Notes: generated by a model not told the origin, from the sequence alone. A stretch of 64,000 nucleotides of DNA from Allopusillimonas sp008369125 (GCF_008369125.1 NZ_VOAY01000001.1:930001-994000); one strand, 5' to 3'; positions 10,901-20,064 are shown, counted from the first letter of the stretch. Numbers and translations: made by a program.

Positions 10901-13032
10901 AGGGGCATCCTATCGACGCGGGCCGCATCGCCGAGATGTCGTATCGCAAAGACGGGTCTAAGCACGCGCTTGAAGCGGCGTTGACGTTTTATACCCAGGC
11001 TGACGCGTTTCCGCGTGTCCAGAAATTATTGGACGAACTTACGCTTGAACAGCGCGTGATATTCGAACGTTCAGTCAGTTTGCTTAGCGCTCGTGCAGAA
11101 TACTATCTGAAGACCGGACAGTGGAAGGCTGCACTCGAGGATTATCAACATGCAGTCCGCTTGCCCGGGGCGGGTGACCAGACCAAGATTGCGTACCTGT
11201 GGGCGCTCGTCGACTTTGGTACCGATGCTGCACTGCGATTGGCAGTGCAGCAGTGGCGCCCCGCTGCGCTGATCAATTCAGGCTACTGGGGGGCTTTCGC
11301 AGCAGCGCAGATGCGCTTGAACAACCCTGCTGAGGCGGTGCAGTTTCTGCGCTTGCAGTATCGACAATCCAGACAAGATCCTTTGTGGCTGATGACGTTG
11401 GCAGATGCGGAAGCGGCGGCTGGCCGCACCGAGCTTGCATGGAGCTACCGCCGTGAGGCATTTTCTATCCTTGAGAAGAAAGCGGCAGCGATGCAGCCCA
11501 CACTTAATTCGTCGACATCAGCGACTACACCTGAGCGCCTTGATCTGGGCGCTGCGCGAATCGCGTTGAGCCAGATATTCGCAAACGGCGATGTGTCGCG
11601 AGATCTGCTGGTTCATCTGCTCAGGCAAGATGGACGCTCGCCTCAGAGTGTCGCATTGGCGAATTCCATACTGGCCAACACGGCTGGATTGCCGTCCGTC
11701 GAAGATGTAATGGTCGGAACGACGACAACACCGTCCTCAGTGGTCAGCAATAAGCGTGTGCTCGACGAGGCCGCGAAATCGGTTGTGCTGGCCTGGGCCG
11801 TAAGTGGGGAGCATAACGAGCTGGCACGCGCCTGGCTGGCACGTGAATACGCGAACCGTCTGCTGCAGCCCCCAGATGCGGCAGCCACTCTGGCCCTCGC
11901 AGCCAATGACATGGCTGAAATTGGCCGCCAGCTGGAAATTCAAGGGGGAGCCGGTATCCCTGTGGAAACCCGTATCCCGGCATTGATGCGTACAGGTCAG
12001 ACTGGTGCCGCAGAAACACTCGCTTTTCAGGCAGCACAAGGTGCTCCGGAGAACGACGCGATCAACGATTTGATGGCTGAGACATTGCTACGAGATCGTC
12101 CAGCATGGGGCGTTGATACCTTTTGGTCTGACTCAAAGCCTCTTAAGTATATTCAGACCACTGTAGCCGGCGGCCTCAAATTGACAGGACGTCTTGGCCT
12201 CGGTTTTGAAGCCGTCCAGCGCAATCAACGCAGTACCAACGAGGTGGACATGCCGTGGGTGCCTGCGTTTGATCGCGAATATAGCCTGGCATTGCATGAC
12301 ACAACAATCGATCGTGATCTGGCAGTGAAACTCGGCTACCGGGACGCCATGGCGTCGTTCGTTCCGTTGAGCCTAAGTGGCGAGTTCAATCGCCAGGGAC
12401 CGTTTATCGTCAGCGTCATGCTGGGTGTCAACCAGTTCACGGATCTCACACCACAATTGCAGGTGGGTGCAGTTCAGGACGTGCTTCGACTAGGTGTGCA
12501 ATGGAATCCCGAGTCTCGCTGGTTTCTGGGCGCTGCGGTCGACGTAAACCGCCTTTATTCGCAGAGTTCGACGTTTCACGATCGTACTTATATCGGTCGG
12601 GGGGTGCATATGGATGCAGCTCTGGGCTATCGCATTCGCTCCGCGTACCCGGACTGGAGTGTCCGCCTCACCATGGCGCACGGCACGTATCACGCCAGTG
12701 ATCGAACGGTCGGATCCATGGCCGCTTTGTTTCCAGGTGGCACGGCCCCGCTGGCGTCCGAGTTGATACCCCAAAATTTTACCCAGTACGGTTTGATGGT
12801 TGCCTTGGGGAACTCAGATAAGACGACTTACGATCGCACCTGGCGGCCATTCATGGATGCGGGAATGGTGCATGACAACCATGACGGGTGGGGGCCGCAG
12901 ATTCTGGTCGGGTTAGGCGGGCCTATTGTTGGGCGTGATCGGCTGCAGTTCCACGTACTGTATGAAAAATCGACTCAAGGATCCAGCCAACGCACGATGC
13001 AAGTGGGTTTGTCGTATCGAATGTTGTATTGA
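7933..13032 (+). CDS. pelB: PelB: TPR-rich outer-membrane Pel export porin, unusually long
   Basis: PelB carries Pel across the periplasm and outer membrane. An N-terminal membrane anchor (about residues 10-30) is followed by a long TPR superhelix and a C-terminal beta-barrel (about 1400-1699) ending in GLSYRMLY, an aromatic barrel end. At 1699 residues it is some 500 longer than P. aeruginosa PelB (1193). The extra length comes from a tandem duplication of an N-terminal TPR module (see the repeat at 8086-10450). It starts at GTG 7933, inside the end of pelA, with GAGGTGG just upstream. The reading frame is open throughout, so the duplication is not a frameshift artefact. Confidence 0.93.
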   Translation: MSKKREQLFPLWMPSLIALILVIALATDYPREGMQARSLSSHAPSELSVAYLEAWLRVEPNSPEYLESLGDQYLQLGRWKSAIQTAQKLESLDGSHINQQRALMLEIKAVEQLAYEQPSGDNARKALMSTLKLALERSEQYQWDVLKMQSLAKTAAQVGDSALMGRYYAKLAAADAVNASHWQQLLAQAALAQQDYDASARAYFAAYDAASAIDLKRHYFIAALKVLVSNNQTARACDEAAQRLDTLSKDPETLRYLIDLARQASRVDLVTRYARALLDSAEVAGTDVKNDHAHRKNVQRPSLYEQGRYRGVGARPLASYDPKIRVPRLTAYLYASDKPRWVRAAAETATDMAARYELVFNAFVESNQLDDAEKVAQKALDAGLDTALWSHRLAKVAVWNNHPQIALGAWLTLARASDDTVAWGAVLKLAPQLDDSEAYLEAWKKIAAGTTSTGSDFEHGKSALFTEYMKIGHWNSALNMADQLSQSDDAAVRQRGLLMRAQATEQLAYQFSEQDPRRAAGIVRFNDAINDAANYEWDVPTLKWLAQKARELGDREVMVGFYQKLALLEPDQTSKWQGLLGDVAAEQQSYEAAAQAYFAAQQAASTLDEKRHYFLMAIKILVAGDQVDRACSEGEQHVGELEQDPETLRFLLNTARQANRQSLMARYARALIAVPPKGSHSGYFPKVRHPKLQVQGLLPEKIIYRDGLAGALALAQQRGARIHLIATRNPRTSTPSAQRSEDYESAYAAFVDSKLLDEAEALAERALAENMDVLIWAPRVAQVAQWNNQPKKALKYWLQYAQASGNQNAWATVLKLAMQLDDNLAYLLALQQKASRVPSDMTILDELVQTYEKLGRPESAMSYLKAHARGALRQPMLERYAAVAERSGHDEVALKTYTTLLAEHPMHSLYAMHIASLHYEQGNLASALAALRRVSGKADDRPETAPYWSLYGQLAQLTNNKKEAELAYKHLLATGKADVSDLDTMTYFYEGHPIDAGRIAEMSYRKDGSKHALEAALTFYTQADAFPRVQKLLDELTLEQRVIFERSVSLLSARAEYYLKTGQWKAALEDYQHAVRLPGAGDQTKIAYLWALVDFGTDAALRLAVQQWRPAALINSGYWGAFAAAQMRLNNPAEAVQFLRLQYRQSRQDPLWLMTLADAEAAAGRTELAWSYRREAFSILEKKAAAMQPTLNSSTSATTPERLDLGAARIALSQIFANGDVSRDLLVHLLRQDGRSPQSVALANSILANTAGLPSVEDVMVGTTTTPSSVVSNKRVLDEAAKSVVLAWAVSGEHNELARAWLAREYANRLLQPPDAAATLALAANDMAEIGRQLEIQGGAGIPVETRIPALMRTGQTGAAETLAFQAAQGAPENDAINDLMAETLLRDRPAWGVDTFWSDSKPLKYIQTTVAGGLKLTGRLGLGFEAVQRNQRSTNEVDMPWVPAFDREYSLALHDTTIDRDLAVKLGYRDAMASFVPLSLSGEFNRQGPFIVSVMLGVNQFTDLTPQLQVGAVQDVLRLGVQWNPESRWFLGAAVDVNRLYSQSSTFHDRTYIGRGVHMDAALGYRIRSAYPDWSVRLTMAHGTYHASDRTVGSMAALFPGGTAPLASELIPQNFTQYGLMVALGNSDKTTYDRTWRPFMDAGMVHDNHDGWGPQILVGLGGPIVGRDRLQFHVLYEKSTQGSSQRTMQVGLSYRMLY
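8086..10450 (+). repeat. Internal tandem duplication of a ~1.17-kb module within pelB
   Basis: Two diverged copies, about 8086-9290 and 9305-10450, encode the same arrangement of ~390 residues. Matching landmarks in order are LGRWKSA / IGHWNSA, EQLAYEQ / EQLAYQF, YQWDVLK / YEWDVPT, DPETLRYLI / DPETLRFLL, ARYARALI versus TRYARALL, LWSHRLAKVAVWNN / IWAPRVAQVAQWNN, and VLKLAPQLDD / VLKLAMQLDD. The landmarks are offset by 1160-1180 bases. Divergence is high enough that the duplication is not recent and should not recombine readily. Confidence 0.85.
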
Positions 13033-13098
13033 GCAGGAAAGTGCGTCAAAAGCACTTCCTGGGTAGAAGCATTATTAAATAACAACCGGAGTGACAAA

Positions 13099-13644
13099 AT
13101 GAAAATTCTTGAATTCGGAAAACGATATAAATGGGGCGCGTTGCTCTTGGTAGCGGTTTTGTCGGCATGTACATCGATGGCAGTCGGGACTGCTCCCCCA
13201 ATGGTCGGCGCAGACAGCCTGGTTGTTCTGCCCATCGCCAATTACACAGAAACGCCAGATGCTGGTCATCGCGCACAGAGTATTGCGCAGAGTATTCTGC
13301 AGCAGCGAGGATTCCGCACGCTGCAAGAGTATCCACGCTCAGGCGACGCAGATCTTCTGGCAGGCAATCAGTCGGATCAGGCTAAGAAACAGGCAATTGA
13401 TTGGGCTCGGAGTGTAGGCGCACGGTATGCGCTGACAGGCTCGGTGCAGGAGTGGCGCTACAAGGTTGGTCTGGATGGAGAGCCTGCGGTTGGTCTGACA
13501 TTCAATCTGTTGGATGTGGACAGTGGCGCAATTATCTGGAGTGCAACAGGCAGCCGCAGCGGCTGGAGCCGCTCTAGTCTGGCAGGTGTAGGTCAGACGT
13601 TAATCCAGCAGCTACTGGCGCCTTTGGTAGTACAAAAAGGCTAG
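13099..13644 (+). CDS. pelC: PelC: outer-membrane lipoprotein of the Pel export complex
   Basis: A 181-residue lipoprotein with a short basic N-terminus, a hydrophobic run and the lipobox LSAC (Cys at about 24). PelC forms a periplasmic ring that funnels Pel toward the PelB barrel. The mature part (DSLVVLPIANYTETPDAGHRAQ, then the glycine/serine-rich GSVQEWRYK and GAIIWSATGSRSGWSRSS) fits the PelC fold. The gap after pelB is 66 bases, and a good CCGGAG site precedes the ATG at 13099. pelD follows after five bases. Confidence 0.92.
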   Translation: MKILEFGKRYKWGALLLVAVLSACTSMAVGTAPPMVGADSLVVLPIANYTETPDAGHRAQSIAQSILQQRGFRTLQEYPRSGDADLLAGNQSDQAKKQAIDWARSVGARYALTGSVQEWRYKVGLDGEPAVGLTFNLLDVDSGAIIWSATGSRSGWSRSSLAGVGQTLIQQLLAPLVVQKG

Positions 13645-13649
13645 GGCTC

Positions 13650-15026
13650 GTGCAACCACTTATATCTGAAGATAAGTCGCAAGCTCGACGCAAGTTGGAT
13701 CGTCCATCTGGTGCACGAGGCTGGAAACACCTCATGCGTCTGGAGGGCGCCCGGCCGATTGCTGTAATAGAAACTATCGTCGGAATGACAGTTGTGTTTG
13801 GAGTGTGCTATCTGTTTCAGCCAGCGGATCCATTGCTCCTCAGTATGGGTTTTCCATGGATCTGGCTGGCTGCAACAGTATTTGCCTTGCGCTATGGTGC
13901 GCTTCTCGGCGTGCTTGCGGGGCTGTGCATTGTGTTGGCGTGGTTATTGTTTTACGGTCCGGGCGCGGCAGGAGAGTTGCCGCCCATATCGTTTGTTGGT
14001 GGCCTGGTGCAACTAATTCTCGTGGGGCATTTCTCCGATCTCTGGACAAGTCGTGTTGCTCGAGAGTTAACTGTAAATGAATATCTCGCCGGTCGTCTGG
14101 CGGCCATTACCAATAACCATTATTTGCTACGCATCTCGCATGAGCGCCTTGAAAAAGACCTGCTTGCCAAGCCTTCAACATTGCGCGATGCACTAGGACA
14201 CCTACGCGGACTGGCCGCGTCTGACGGCCAGTGTGATGGCTTGCCTAATATGCAAGCCATGCTCGAGTACGTTGCGCTAAGTTGTCAGATCGGCGAAGCA
14301 GGTGTGTTTCCCGTCACAGGCAAGAGCTTGTCATCCGAATCGGTAGCCTGTATCGGTGAACGATTCCAATTAGATGCGCAGGATCCGCTGGTTCACGAGT
14401 GTATTGCCACTCAGGCCCTGGTGCACTTTCGCCAACTCGACGGGCTGGACAGCGCATACCTGGCATGTGTACCAGTGCTGTTTTCCGGAGAGCGGCTCGC
14501 GGGTGTGCTGATCGTGCGCAGAATGCCATTTTTGTCGTTAAATTTTGATAACCTGCAATTATTGTTGGTATTGATCAACTACTACGCAGACGGGATTGAG
14601 CAGCACGTGTTGGTAGACCCCGTGCAGCAGCTTGTGCCGATGTGTCCCGAAGATTTTGCGTTGGAACTCGGGCGTTTGGCACGCATGCGGCGCGTGAGTG
14701 GCGTGCAATCCTCTCTGGTGGCACTGGTCATTCCACGCGGCCCGGTCGGAGACTCGCTGTTTGATCAACTGATTCATTTTCACCGCGCTCTGGATATCTC
14801 CTGGTCGTTTGCGACGGAGTCGGCTCAAGTAAGTGTGGCCCTGCTGCCTCTGGCAGACCAGAATGACGTTGAAGGGTACCTATTCCGTATTGAGAGTGCC
14901 TTCAAAAGCCGGTTCAACACCGACTTTGTCCAGGCACAAATCGCGTCTTACCGCTCGGATATAGATCCGAATAATCCAGGCGAGGGGCTGCTGCAATTTC
15001 TATTGCTCTGTGGATATCATGTTTGA
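13650..15026 (+). CDS. pelD: PelD: c-di-GMP receptor of the Pel synthase
   Basis: A 458-residue inner-membrane protein with about four N-terminal membrane segments (residues ~35-135), a GAF-like domain and a C-terminal degenerate GGDEF domain. PelD of P. aeruginosa activates Pel synthesis by binding c-di-GMP at an RxxD inhibitory-type site. The same motif is present here as R379-A-L-D382, while no GGDEF catalytic signature is seen, so this should be a receptor and not a cyclase. It starts with GTG at 13650 after an AGGG and overlaps pelE by a few bases. Confidence 0.92.
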   Translation: MQPLISEDKSQARRKLDRPSGARGWKHLMRLEGARPIAVIETIVGMTVVFGVCYLFQPADPLLLSMGFPWIWLAATVFALRYGALLGVLAGLCIVLAWLLFYGPGAAGELPPISFVGGLVQLILVGHFSDLWTSRVARELTVNEYLAGRLAAITNNHYLLRISHERLEKDLLAKPSTLRDALGHLRGLAASDGQCDGLPNMQAMLEYVALSCQIGEAGVFPVTGKSLSSESVACIGERFQLDAQDPLVHECIATQALVHFRQLDGLDSAYLACVPVLFSGERLAGVLIVRRMPFLSLNFDNLQLLLVLINYYADGIEQHVLVDPVQQLVPMCPEDFALELGRLARMRRVSGVQSSLVALVIPRGPVGDSLFDQLIHFHRALDISWSFATESAQVSVALLPLADQNDVEGYLFRIESAFKSRFNTDFVQAQIASYRSDIDPNNPGEGLLQFLLLCGYHV

Positions 15027-16026
15027 TGCGCTGACTAAGTATATTTTGGGTGCTGCGGCTATCTCGTTGCAGGGTTTGGCCGTATATACGATTTTGCAGC
15101 CGATTAGCATCGTTGACCCTATGCTCGGGTTCTTTTTCTGGCAGGTTCTTGCTGCATTCATGATGGCTTGGTTTGTGCTGGCGGTGCAATCTCGTCGATA
15201 TCACCGCTTGGGGGGGATGGCCTTTGCCCACGTATTCGTCATGTGCCTGCTATTGCCTGTTGGTGGGCTCGTGCTGTTTATGAGCCTCATCCTTACGGCT
15301 GTGGTGTTTCCTTCTGTGCGCAGACCGGCCGAATTTACGTTGGTGGAGAACCCGACCTTTGTGACTTATTTGATTGCCCGGGTAAGGCACGGAATGGGTG
15401 CGCGTTTGCGTGCGCGCCTGGAAAACCCCCTTGTGCCCATGGACGATCGATTGTCAGCCATGGCGGCATTTCGGTCTTTACCTCCTCATTTTACGGGTAG
15501 CGTATTGCAGAATCTGCTGTCAGACAAGACGGAGGAGATCCGTTTATTAGCTTACGGTATTTTTGATACGGCTGAAAAAGTCATCATGCAGGAAGTGGTT
15601 CTGGCGCGGGAAAAAATAGCCCACGCGACCACCTCTGCCGAGCTGGCGGGCGCAAATAGCCGACTGGCCGAACTGCACTGGGAATTAATCTATCAGAATT
15701 TTGTGCGGGGTGAGATGCGTGGCCATACGTTAAAGCGCGTAGAGCAATATGCGCAGGAGGCGCTGGAGCTCAATAGCCGTGACGCCAACATGTGGTACTT
15801 GCTTGGGCGTTGCGCCTTACTCAAAGAGAGTGCAGACGAAGCAGAGACTTTTTTCTCGAGAGCACAGCGCAATCAGTTTCCCTCTGGGCGCCTTCTTCCG
15901 TGGATGGCTGAGGCTGCATTTTTGCGTGGCGAGTATACGAAGATTCCAGAGATGCTGGCCCCATTGAGTCACAGTGGAACGGCGTCATCCATATTGAAGC
16001 CTGTTGTGCGTTATTGGACGACCTAA
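15019..16026 (+). CDS. pelE: PelE: inner-membrane TPR protein of the Pel synthase
   Basis: A 335-residue protein with two or three membrane segments near the N-terminus (about residues 10-95) and a cytoplasmic helical repeat region. The stretch around NMWYLLGRCALLKESADEAE is TPR-like. PelE interacts with PelD, PelF and PelG in the synthase complex. I chose ATG 15019, preceded by GTGGA, over GTG 15010, which has no ribosome site; either overlaps the pelD stop. pelF follows one base after the stop. Confidence 0.88.
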   Translation: MFDALTKYILGAAAISLQGLAVYTILQPISIVDPMLGFFFWQVLAAFMMAWFVLAVQSRRYHRLGGMAFAHVFVMCLLLPVGGLVLFMSLILTAVVFPSVRRPAEFTLVENPTFVTYLIARVRHGMGARLRARLENPLVPMDDRLSAMAAFRSLPPHFTGSVLQNLLSDKTEEIRLLAYGIFDTAEKVIMQEVVLAREKIAHATTSAELAGANSRLAELHWELIYQNFVRGEMRGHTLKRVEQYAQEALELNSRDANMWYLLGRCALLKESADEAETFFSRAQRNQFPSGRLLPWMAEAAFLRGEYTKIPEMLAPLSHSGTASSILKPVVRYWTT

Positions 16027-16027
16027 T

Positions 16028-17581
16028 ATGGATCTTAGTCGTTCCGCTGCCTCTGCCGATATTGCTTTATTGCTCGAAGGCACATTTCCGTATGTGTCAG
16101 GTGGCGTAGGCGCGTGGGTCAGTCAGATTATTCAGGCCTTTCCCGAGCACACTTTCGCCATTGTTTTTCTGGGAGGGCGTCGCGAAGATTACGGCGCGCC
16201 ACATTACGAGCTGCCGGCCAATGTTGTGCATTTCGAGGAGCATTACATCCATGAACCGCCCGTTTTGAGTTCGGTTCGCGGCGTGACTGGCAAGCGTGAG
16301 GTCTACGAGCGTGTTGCTGCGATGCATGATAGTTTGCGCACAGGTAAGGATATGGGTGTAGTGGGCAGGCTGTTGCGCAACATGATTCCTATGATGACTG
16401 GCAACGGCGATCTGAGCGAGCAGCAATTTATGCATAGCAAGCGTTCCTGGGACTTTATCACCCAAGAGTATGAGAAATACTGCACAGATCCGTCATTTAC
16501 CGATTATTTCTGGACAGTTCGCATCATTCATAAGCCGATATGGCAGTTGGTGCGAATTTGTGAAAACCTGATCCCAGCCAAGGTTTATCACACTGTGTCG
16601 ACAGGCTACGCCGGCTTCTTGGGTGCCTTGCTGCAGTTGCGTACGAATCGTCCTTTGTTGGTGTCGGAGCATGGCATCTACACTAAGGAGCGAAAGATAG
16701 ATCTTTTGCAAAGCCAGTGGATACGAGATAACCGCGGCATGTTTGAGAAAGACATTTCCCAGGTCAGCTATTTTCAGGATATGTGGATCCGATTTTTCCA
16801 GGCAATGGGCAGCATCTGCTATGAGAGCGCAAGCGACATCGTCGCTCTGTTCGAAGGCAATCGCCAGCGCCAATTATCCGACGGTGCTCCTGAGGCCAAG
16901 ACCCATGTCATTCCTAATGGCATCTCGATTGCCAAGTTCGCGCCTCTGCGCAGCCAGCGTACGGAGGAAATTCCTCTCGTCGTGGCGCTCATTGGGCGAG
17001 TGGTGCCGATCAAGGATATCAAGACCTTCATCCGGGCCATATTCATTGCCAACCGTAAACTACCCAATGTACAGGGCTGGATTATCGGCCCTGAAACCGA
17101 GGATGGCGAGTACGCACGTGAGTGTCATGAATTGCAGGTGAGTCTTGGTATGCATGAGTCTGTCAAGTTTCTCGGATTTAAAAAAATCGATGCACTGTTA
17201 CCTCAAGTTGGCCTGGTCGCGCTCACGTCCATTAGTGAAGGATTGCCGCTGGTTGTGCTAGAAGCCTTTGCTGCGGGCGTGCCTGTTGTCACCACCGATG
17301 TTGGTTCCTGTCGTGAATTGATAGAGGGTGTAGATGCTGCGGACAGGGCGCTGGGTGCGGCAGGCTCTGTTGTGCAGATCGCCAATCCCGAATCGTTTGC
17401 GGATGCCATAGTTGATTTGCTGAGTTCTCCCGAACAATGGTATGCGGCCCAGGCGGCCGGGATTGCGCGCGTTGAGCGTTACTACACCGATACCCTGATG
17501 GAAGAAAGCTATAGCGGTTTATACCGCAAGTTGCTGTTCGGTCCTTCAGAAGATATCAAGCCAGGAGTTGCAGGATCTTGA
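16028..17581 (+). CDS. pelF: PelF: cytoplasmic Pel glycosyltransferase (GT4)
   Basis: The polymerising glycosyltransferase, 517 residues, soluble, retaining GT4 family. N-terminal EGTFPYVSGGVGAW is the PelF signature. SEHGIYTKERKIDL, VALIGRVVPIKDIKTF (GT-B donor lobe) and the EX7E-type SEGLPLVVLE followed by AFAAGVPVVTTDVG are all present. It uses UDP-activated hexosamine, and the downstream epimerase gene may supply UDP-GalNAc. ATG 16028 is taken instead of an in-frame upstream ATG at 16004 that lies inside pelE, because the conserved text begins at once after it. Confidence 0.95.
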   Translation: MDLSRSAASADIALLLEGTFPYVSGGVGAWVSQIIQAFPEHTFAIVFLGGRREDYGAPHYELPANVVHFEEHYIHEPPVLSSVRGVTGKREVYERVAAMHDSLRTGKDMGVVGRLLRNMIPMMTGNGDLSEQQFMHSKRSWDFITQEYEKYCTDPSFTDYFWTVRIIHKPIWQLVRICENLIPAKVYHTVSTGYAGFLGALLQLRTNRPLLVSEHGIYTKERKIDLLQSQWIRDNRGMFEKDISQVSYFQDMWIRFFQAMGSICYESASDIVALFEGNRQRQLSDGAPEAKTHVIPNGISIAKFAPLRSQRTEEIPLVVALIGRVVPIKDIKTFIRAIFIANRKLPNVQGWIIGPETEDGEYARECHELQVSLGMHESVKFLGFKKIDALLPQVGLVALTSISEGLPLVVLEAFAAGVPVVTTDVGSCRELIEGVDAADRALGAAGSVVQIANPESFADAIVDLLSSPEQWYAAQAAGIARVERYYTDTLMEESYSGLYRKLLFGPSEDIKPGVAGS

Positions 17582-17591
17582 GGAGCACATC

Positions 17592-18968
17592 ATGTCAGGG
17601 GTAGGCATCACACTGCGCAAAAGAGCTCGGCGAGGCAGCCTGAGCACCGAATTGTCTGCCTATGCCTATGCGGGCATGATCAGTGCGGGCCCACTGATCT
17701 TGTCGATTACCGGGATTCTGCTGATCGGTATCTTAAGCTTGCCCGAGATGGCACACCCGGAGCAACTGGTGCAGTTTCAGGTATCGGCAACCTATCTGAC
17801 TGCGCTGAGCCTGATTGCGACAGGGCCTTTTCAACTCTCTTTTACCCGCTTTATCTCTGATCGGCTCTACAAGCGGCAGTTCAGCCGCGTGCTGTCGAAT
17901 TTTAACGGGGTCACGTTGGTGGCAACGGTAGTAACGGGGCTGCTGGGTGTGGTGGCTATGCTCACGGTTTTCAAAGACGAATCCTTGATGTACAGAGTGC
18001 TGATGTTGCTTGGGTTCGTCACGCTCAGCAATATATGGATAGGTGTCACCTTTCTTACCAGCGTCAAGCAATACCATGCGGTCTTCCTGTTCTTCTTTGT
18101 GGGCTATGTGGTTGCAGTCACTCTTGCGATCAGGCTCAATGGCTATGGCTTGGAGGGCTTGCTGGCAGGCTTCGTAATAGGCCATGTGATCATATTGCTT
18201 GCGCTTATCAGTCTCGTAAATTACAAGTTTCGCTCAGATCGGTACATATCGATGGATGTTTTTGACCGGCGGGCTTTTTACGTCAGCCTGGCCCTCATCG
18301 GCTTTTTGTTTAATCTCGGTGTGTGGCTGGATAAGTTCGTGTTCTGGTATTCCGCCACCGGGCAGAAAGTTATAGGTTCTTTGCATGCGTCTGTGATCTA
18401 CGACATTCCGATATTTATTGCATATCTGTGCATTATTCCTGGGATGGCGGTGCTGTTTTATCGGCTAGAGACGAGTTTTGTGGGAGATCAACGCCAGTTC
18501 TTTGATGCAGTCCGTTTCGGTGGAACCCTTCAAGAAATACGTTATGCTCATGATGCGATGGTACGCAGTGCCAGGGCCGCGCTTTATGAAGTTTTAAAGG
18601 TGCAGACCATTGTGGTGCTATTGATCTTTGCCTTTGGCGGAAAATTGCTGGGGTTGCTGGGCATTTCCGTACTTTATTTACCCCTATTGCATATCGACGT
18701 CATCGGGGTCAGTCTGCAAATCTTGTTTCTGGGCATATTAAATATATTTTTTTATATTGATCGCCGCAACTCCGTGCTGAGTCTGACAGCGCTCTTTGTG
18801 GTCTTGAATGGGTCACTGACTTGGTTTACTTTGCAAGTGGGGCCAAACTTATACGGGTACGGCTTTGCGGGCTCGCTGCTCATCGTTGTGCTAATCGCCA
18901 TGTATATGTTGAATCGAAGCTTTGGTTTGCTCGAGTATCAGACATATATGCTGCAGTCCAACTCCTGA
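17592..18968 (+). CDS. pelG: PelG: polytopic membrane protein of the Pel synthase
   Basis: A 458-residue inner-membrane protein with about twelve hydrophobic segments, related to the MOP/Wzx flippase superfamily and thought to move the growing Pel chain across the membrane. N-terminal TLRKRARRGSLSTELSAYAYAG and central NLGVWLDKFVFWYS are typical PelG text. A strong AGGAG at 17581-17585, overlapping the pelF stop, sets ATG 17592 as start. The stop lies four bases before the next gene, so the operon continues. Confidence 0.94.
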   Translation: MSGVGITLRKRARRGSLSTELSAYAYAGMISAGPLILSITGILLIGILSLPEMAHPEQLVQFQVSATYLTALSLIATGPFQLSFTRFISDRLYKRQFSRVLSNFNGVTLVATVVTGLLGVVAMLTVFKDESLMYRVLMLLGFVTLSNIWIGVTFLTSVKQYHAVFLFFFVGYVVAVTLAIRLNGYGLEGLLAGFVIGHVIILLALISLVNYKFRSDRYISMDVFDRRAFYVSLALIGFLFNLGVWLDKFVFWYSATGQKVIGSLHASVIYDIPIFIAYLCIIPGMAVLFYRLETSFVGDQRQFFDAVRFGGTLQEIRYAHDAMVRSARAALYEVLKVQTIVVLLIFAFGGKLLGLLGISVLYLPLLHIDVIGVSLQILFLGILNIFFYIDRRNSVLSLTALFVVLNGSLTWFTLQVGPNLYGYGFAGSLLIVVLIAMYMLNRSFGLLEYQTYMLQSNS

Positions 18969-18972
18969 ACCT

Positions 18973-19863
18973 ATGCGCACTTCTTTTACTTCTTCTAGCC
19001 GGCGTCACTTCTGCCAGCGCTGTTTTGGTGGGTTGGCAATTGCACTGGTAGGTATGACGTCATGCGCCCGGTGCGCGTATGCACGAAGTTCTCCTGCACT
19101 GCGTAATATCGCCTTTTTCTATGGAAACACCCCCGACTTTTCTGAATTGGAAAAGTATCAGTTTGTCGTACTTGAACCCAGTGGCCAATTTAAGCTTCCC
19201 ACGAACAGAGGGCAGGGCACGCATTGGCTCGCGTACGTTAGTGTGGGTGAAGTAACATCCTTGCGAGATTATTATTCGGCAATGCCAAAAAACTGGGTAG
19301 TTGGGCGCAATACCGAATGGGGCTCCGAGTTGATCGACCAGGGCGCGCCGGGCTGGCCTGTGTTTTTTGCCGAACGCGTGATTGCACCGCTCGTGCAGAG
19401 TGGCTATCGCGGATTCTTTTTTGATACGTTGGATTCTTATCAGCTCTTTGCTACAGACGAGAAGACAAGACTAAGAAATCAACGTGGGTTGATCGCGGTT
19501 ATTCGCGAAGTCAATAAACATTTTCCGTCCGCGAAAATAATTTTGAATCGCGGCTTTGAGCTATTGCCCCAGATCCACGATCAGGTCTACGCGGTCGCGT
19601 TTGAATCGTTGTTCAAAGGCTGGAGCGAAGCACGTGGCATGTACGTCGATGTGCCTCAGGATGATCGTTCGTGGCTGCTGGATCGCGCCCGTATAGTTAA
19701 GCGTAACTATGGTTTGCCTGTTATTGCCATTGACTATTGTGCGCCCGCTGACAAACAATGCGCGCACGACGTAGTGCGCCGCATACGCGGCGATGGGCTA
19801 ATACCGTATGTAAGCGACGGGCATCTGTTAACTATCAACCTTGCAGCCTTGTCCAAAGACTGA
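18973..19863 (+). CDS. Stand-alone PelA-hydrolase-like (GH114-type) secreted protein, Tat-signal-like
   Basis: A 296-residue protein homologous to the N-terminal hydrolase domain of PelA and to GH114 endo-alpha-1,4-polygalactosaminidases. Shared text with the PelA copy includes NIAFFYGN / NIAFYYQS, GYRGFFFD / GYRGFLLD, LPVIAIDYCAP / LPVVALDYCAV, and DGLIPYVS / DGLTPYVT. Unlike that copy it keeps D151-T-L-D154 and E211 (AFESLF), so it should be catalytically competent. The N-terminus SSRRHFCQRCFGGLAIAL resembles a twin-arginine signal, and the following MTSC might act as a weak lipobox. It starts four bases after pelG and is not part of the standard pelA-G set. It is likely to cleave or release Pel. 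Confidence 0.85.
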   Translation: MRTSFTSSSRRHFCQRCFGGLAIALVGMTSCARCAYARSSPALRNIAFFYGNTPDFSELEKYQFVVLEPSGQFKLPTNRGQGTHWLAYVSVGEVTSLRDYYSAMPKNWVVGRNTEWGSELIDQGAPGWPVFFAERVIAPLVQSGYRGFFFDTLDSYQLFATDEKTRLRNQRGLIAVIREVNKHFPSAKIILNRGFELLPQIHDQVYAVAFESLFKGWSEARGMYVDVPQDDRSWLLDRARIVKRNYGLPVIAIDYCAPADKQCAHDVVRRIRGDGLIPYVSDGHLLTINLAALSKD

Positions 19864-20064
19864 TAACGCGTGTCGCCTTGCGCGGAGTAACGGACAGGCT
19901 AGGGCGGTTGTGCTTCCGGCCATTAGTCGTCATGCGTTAACATCCGAACAAAACCTGTTATTTAACATCTTTATCTATCAATTTTTTATTGTTGTATTCC
20001 CCGTCCTTTAATCGCTAAAGAACATAGACCAAAGAACATAGATATTTAGTACAGGAATTTAAGC

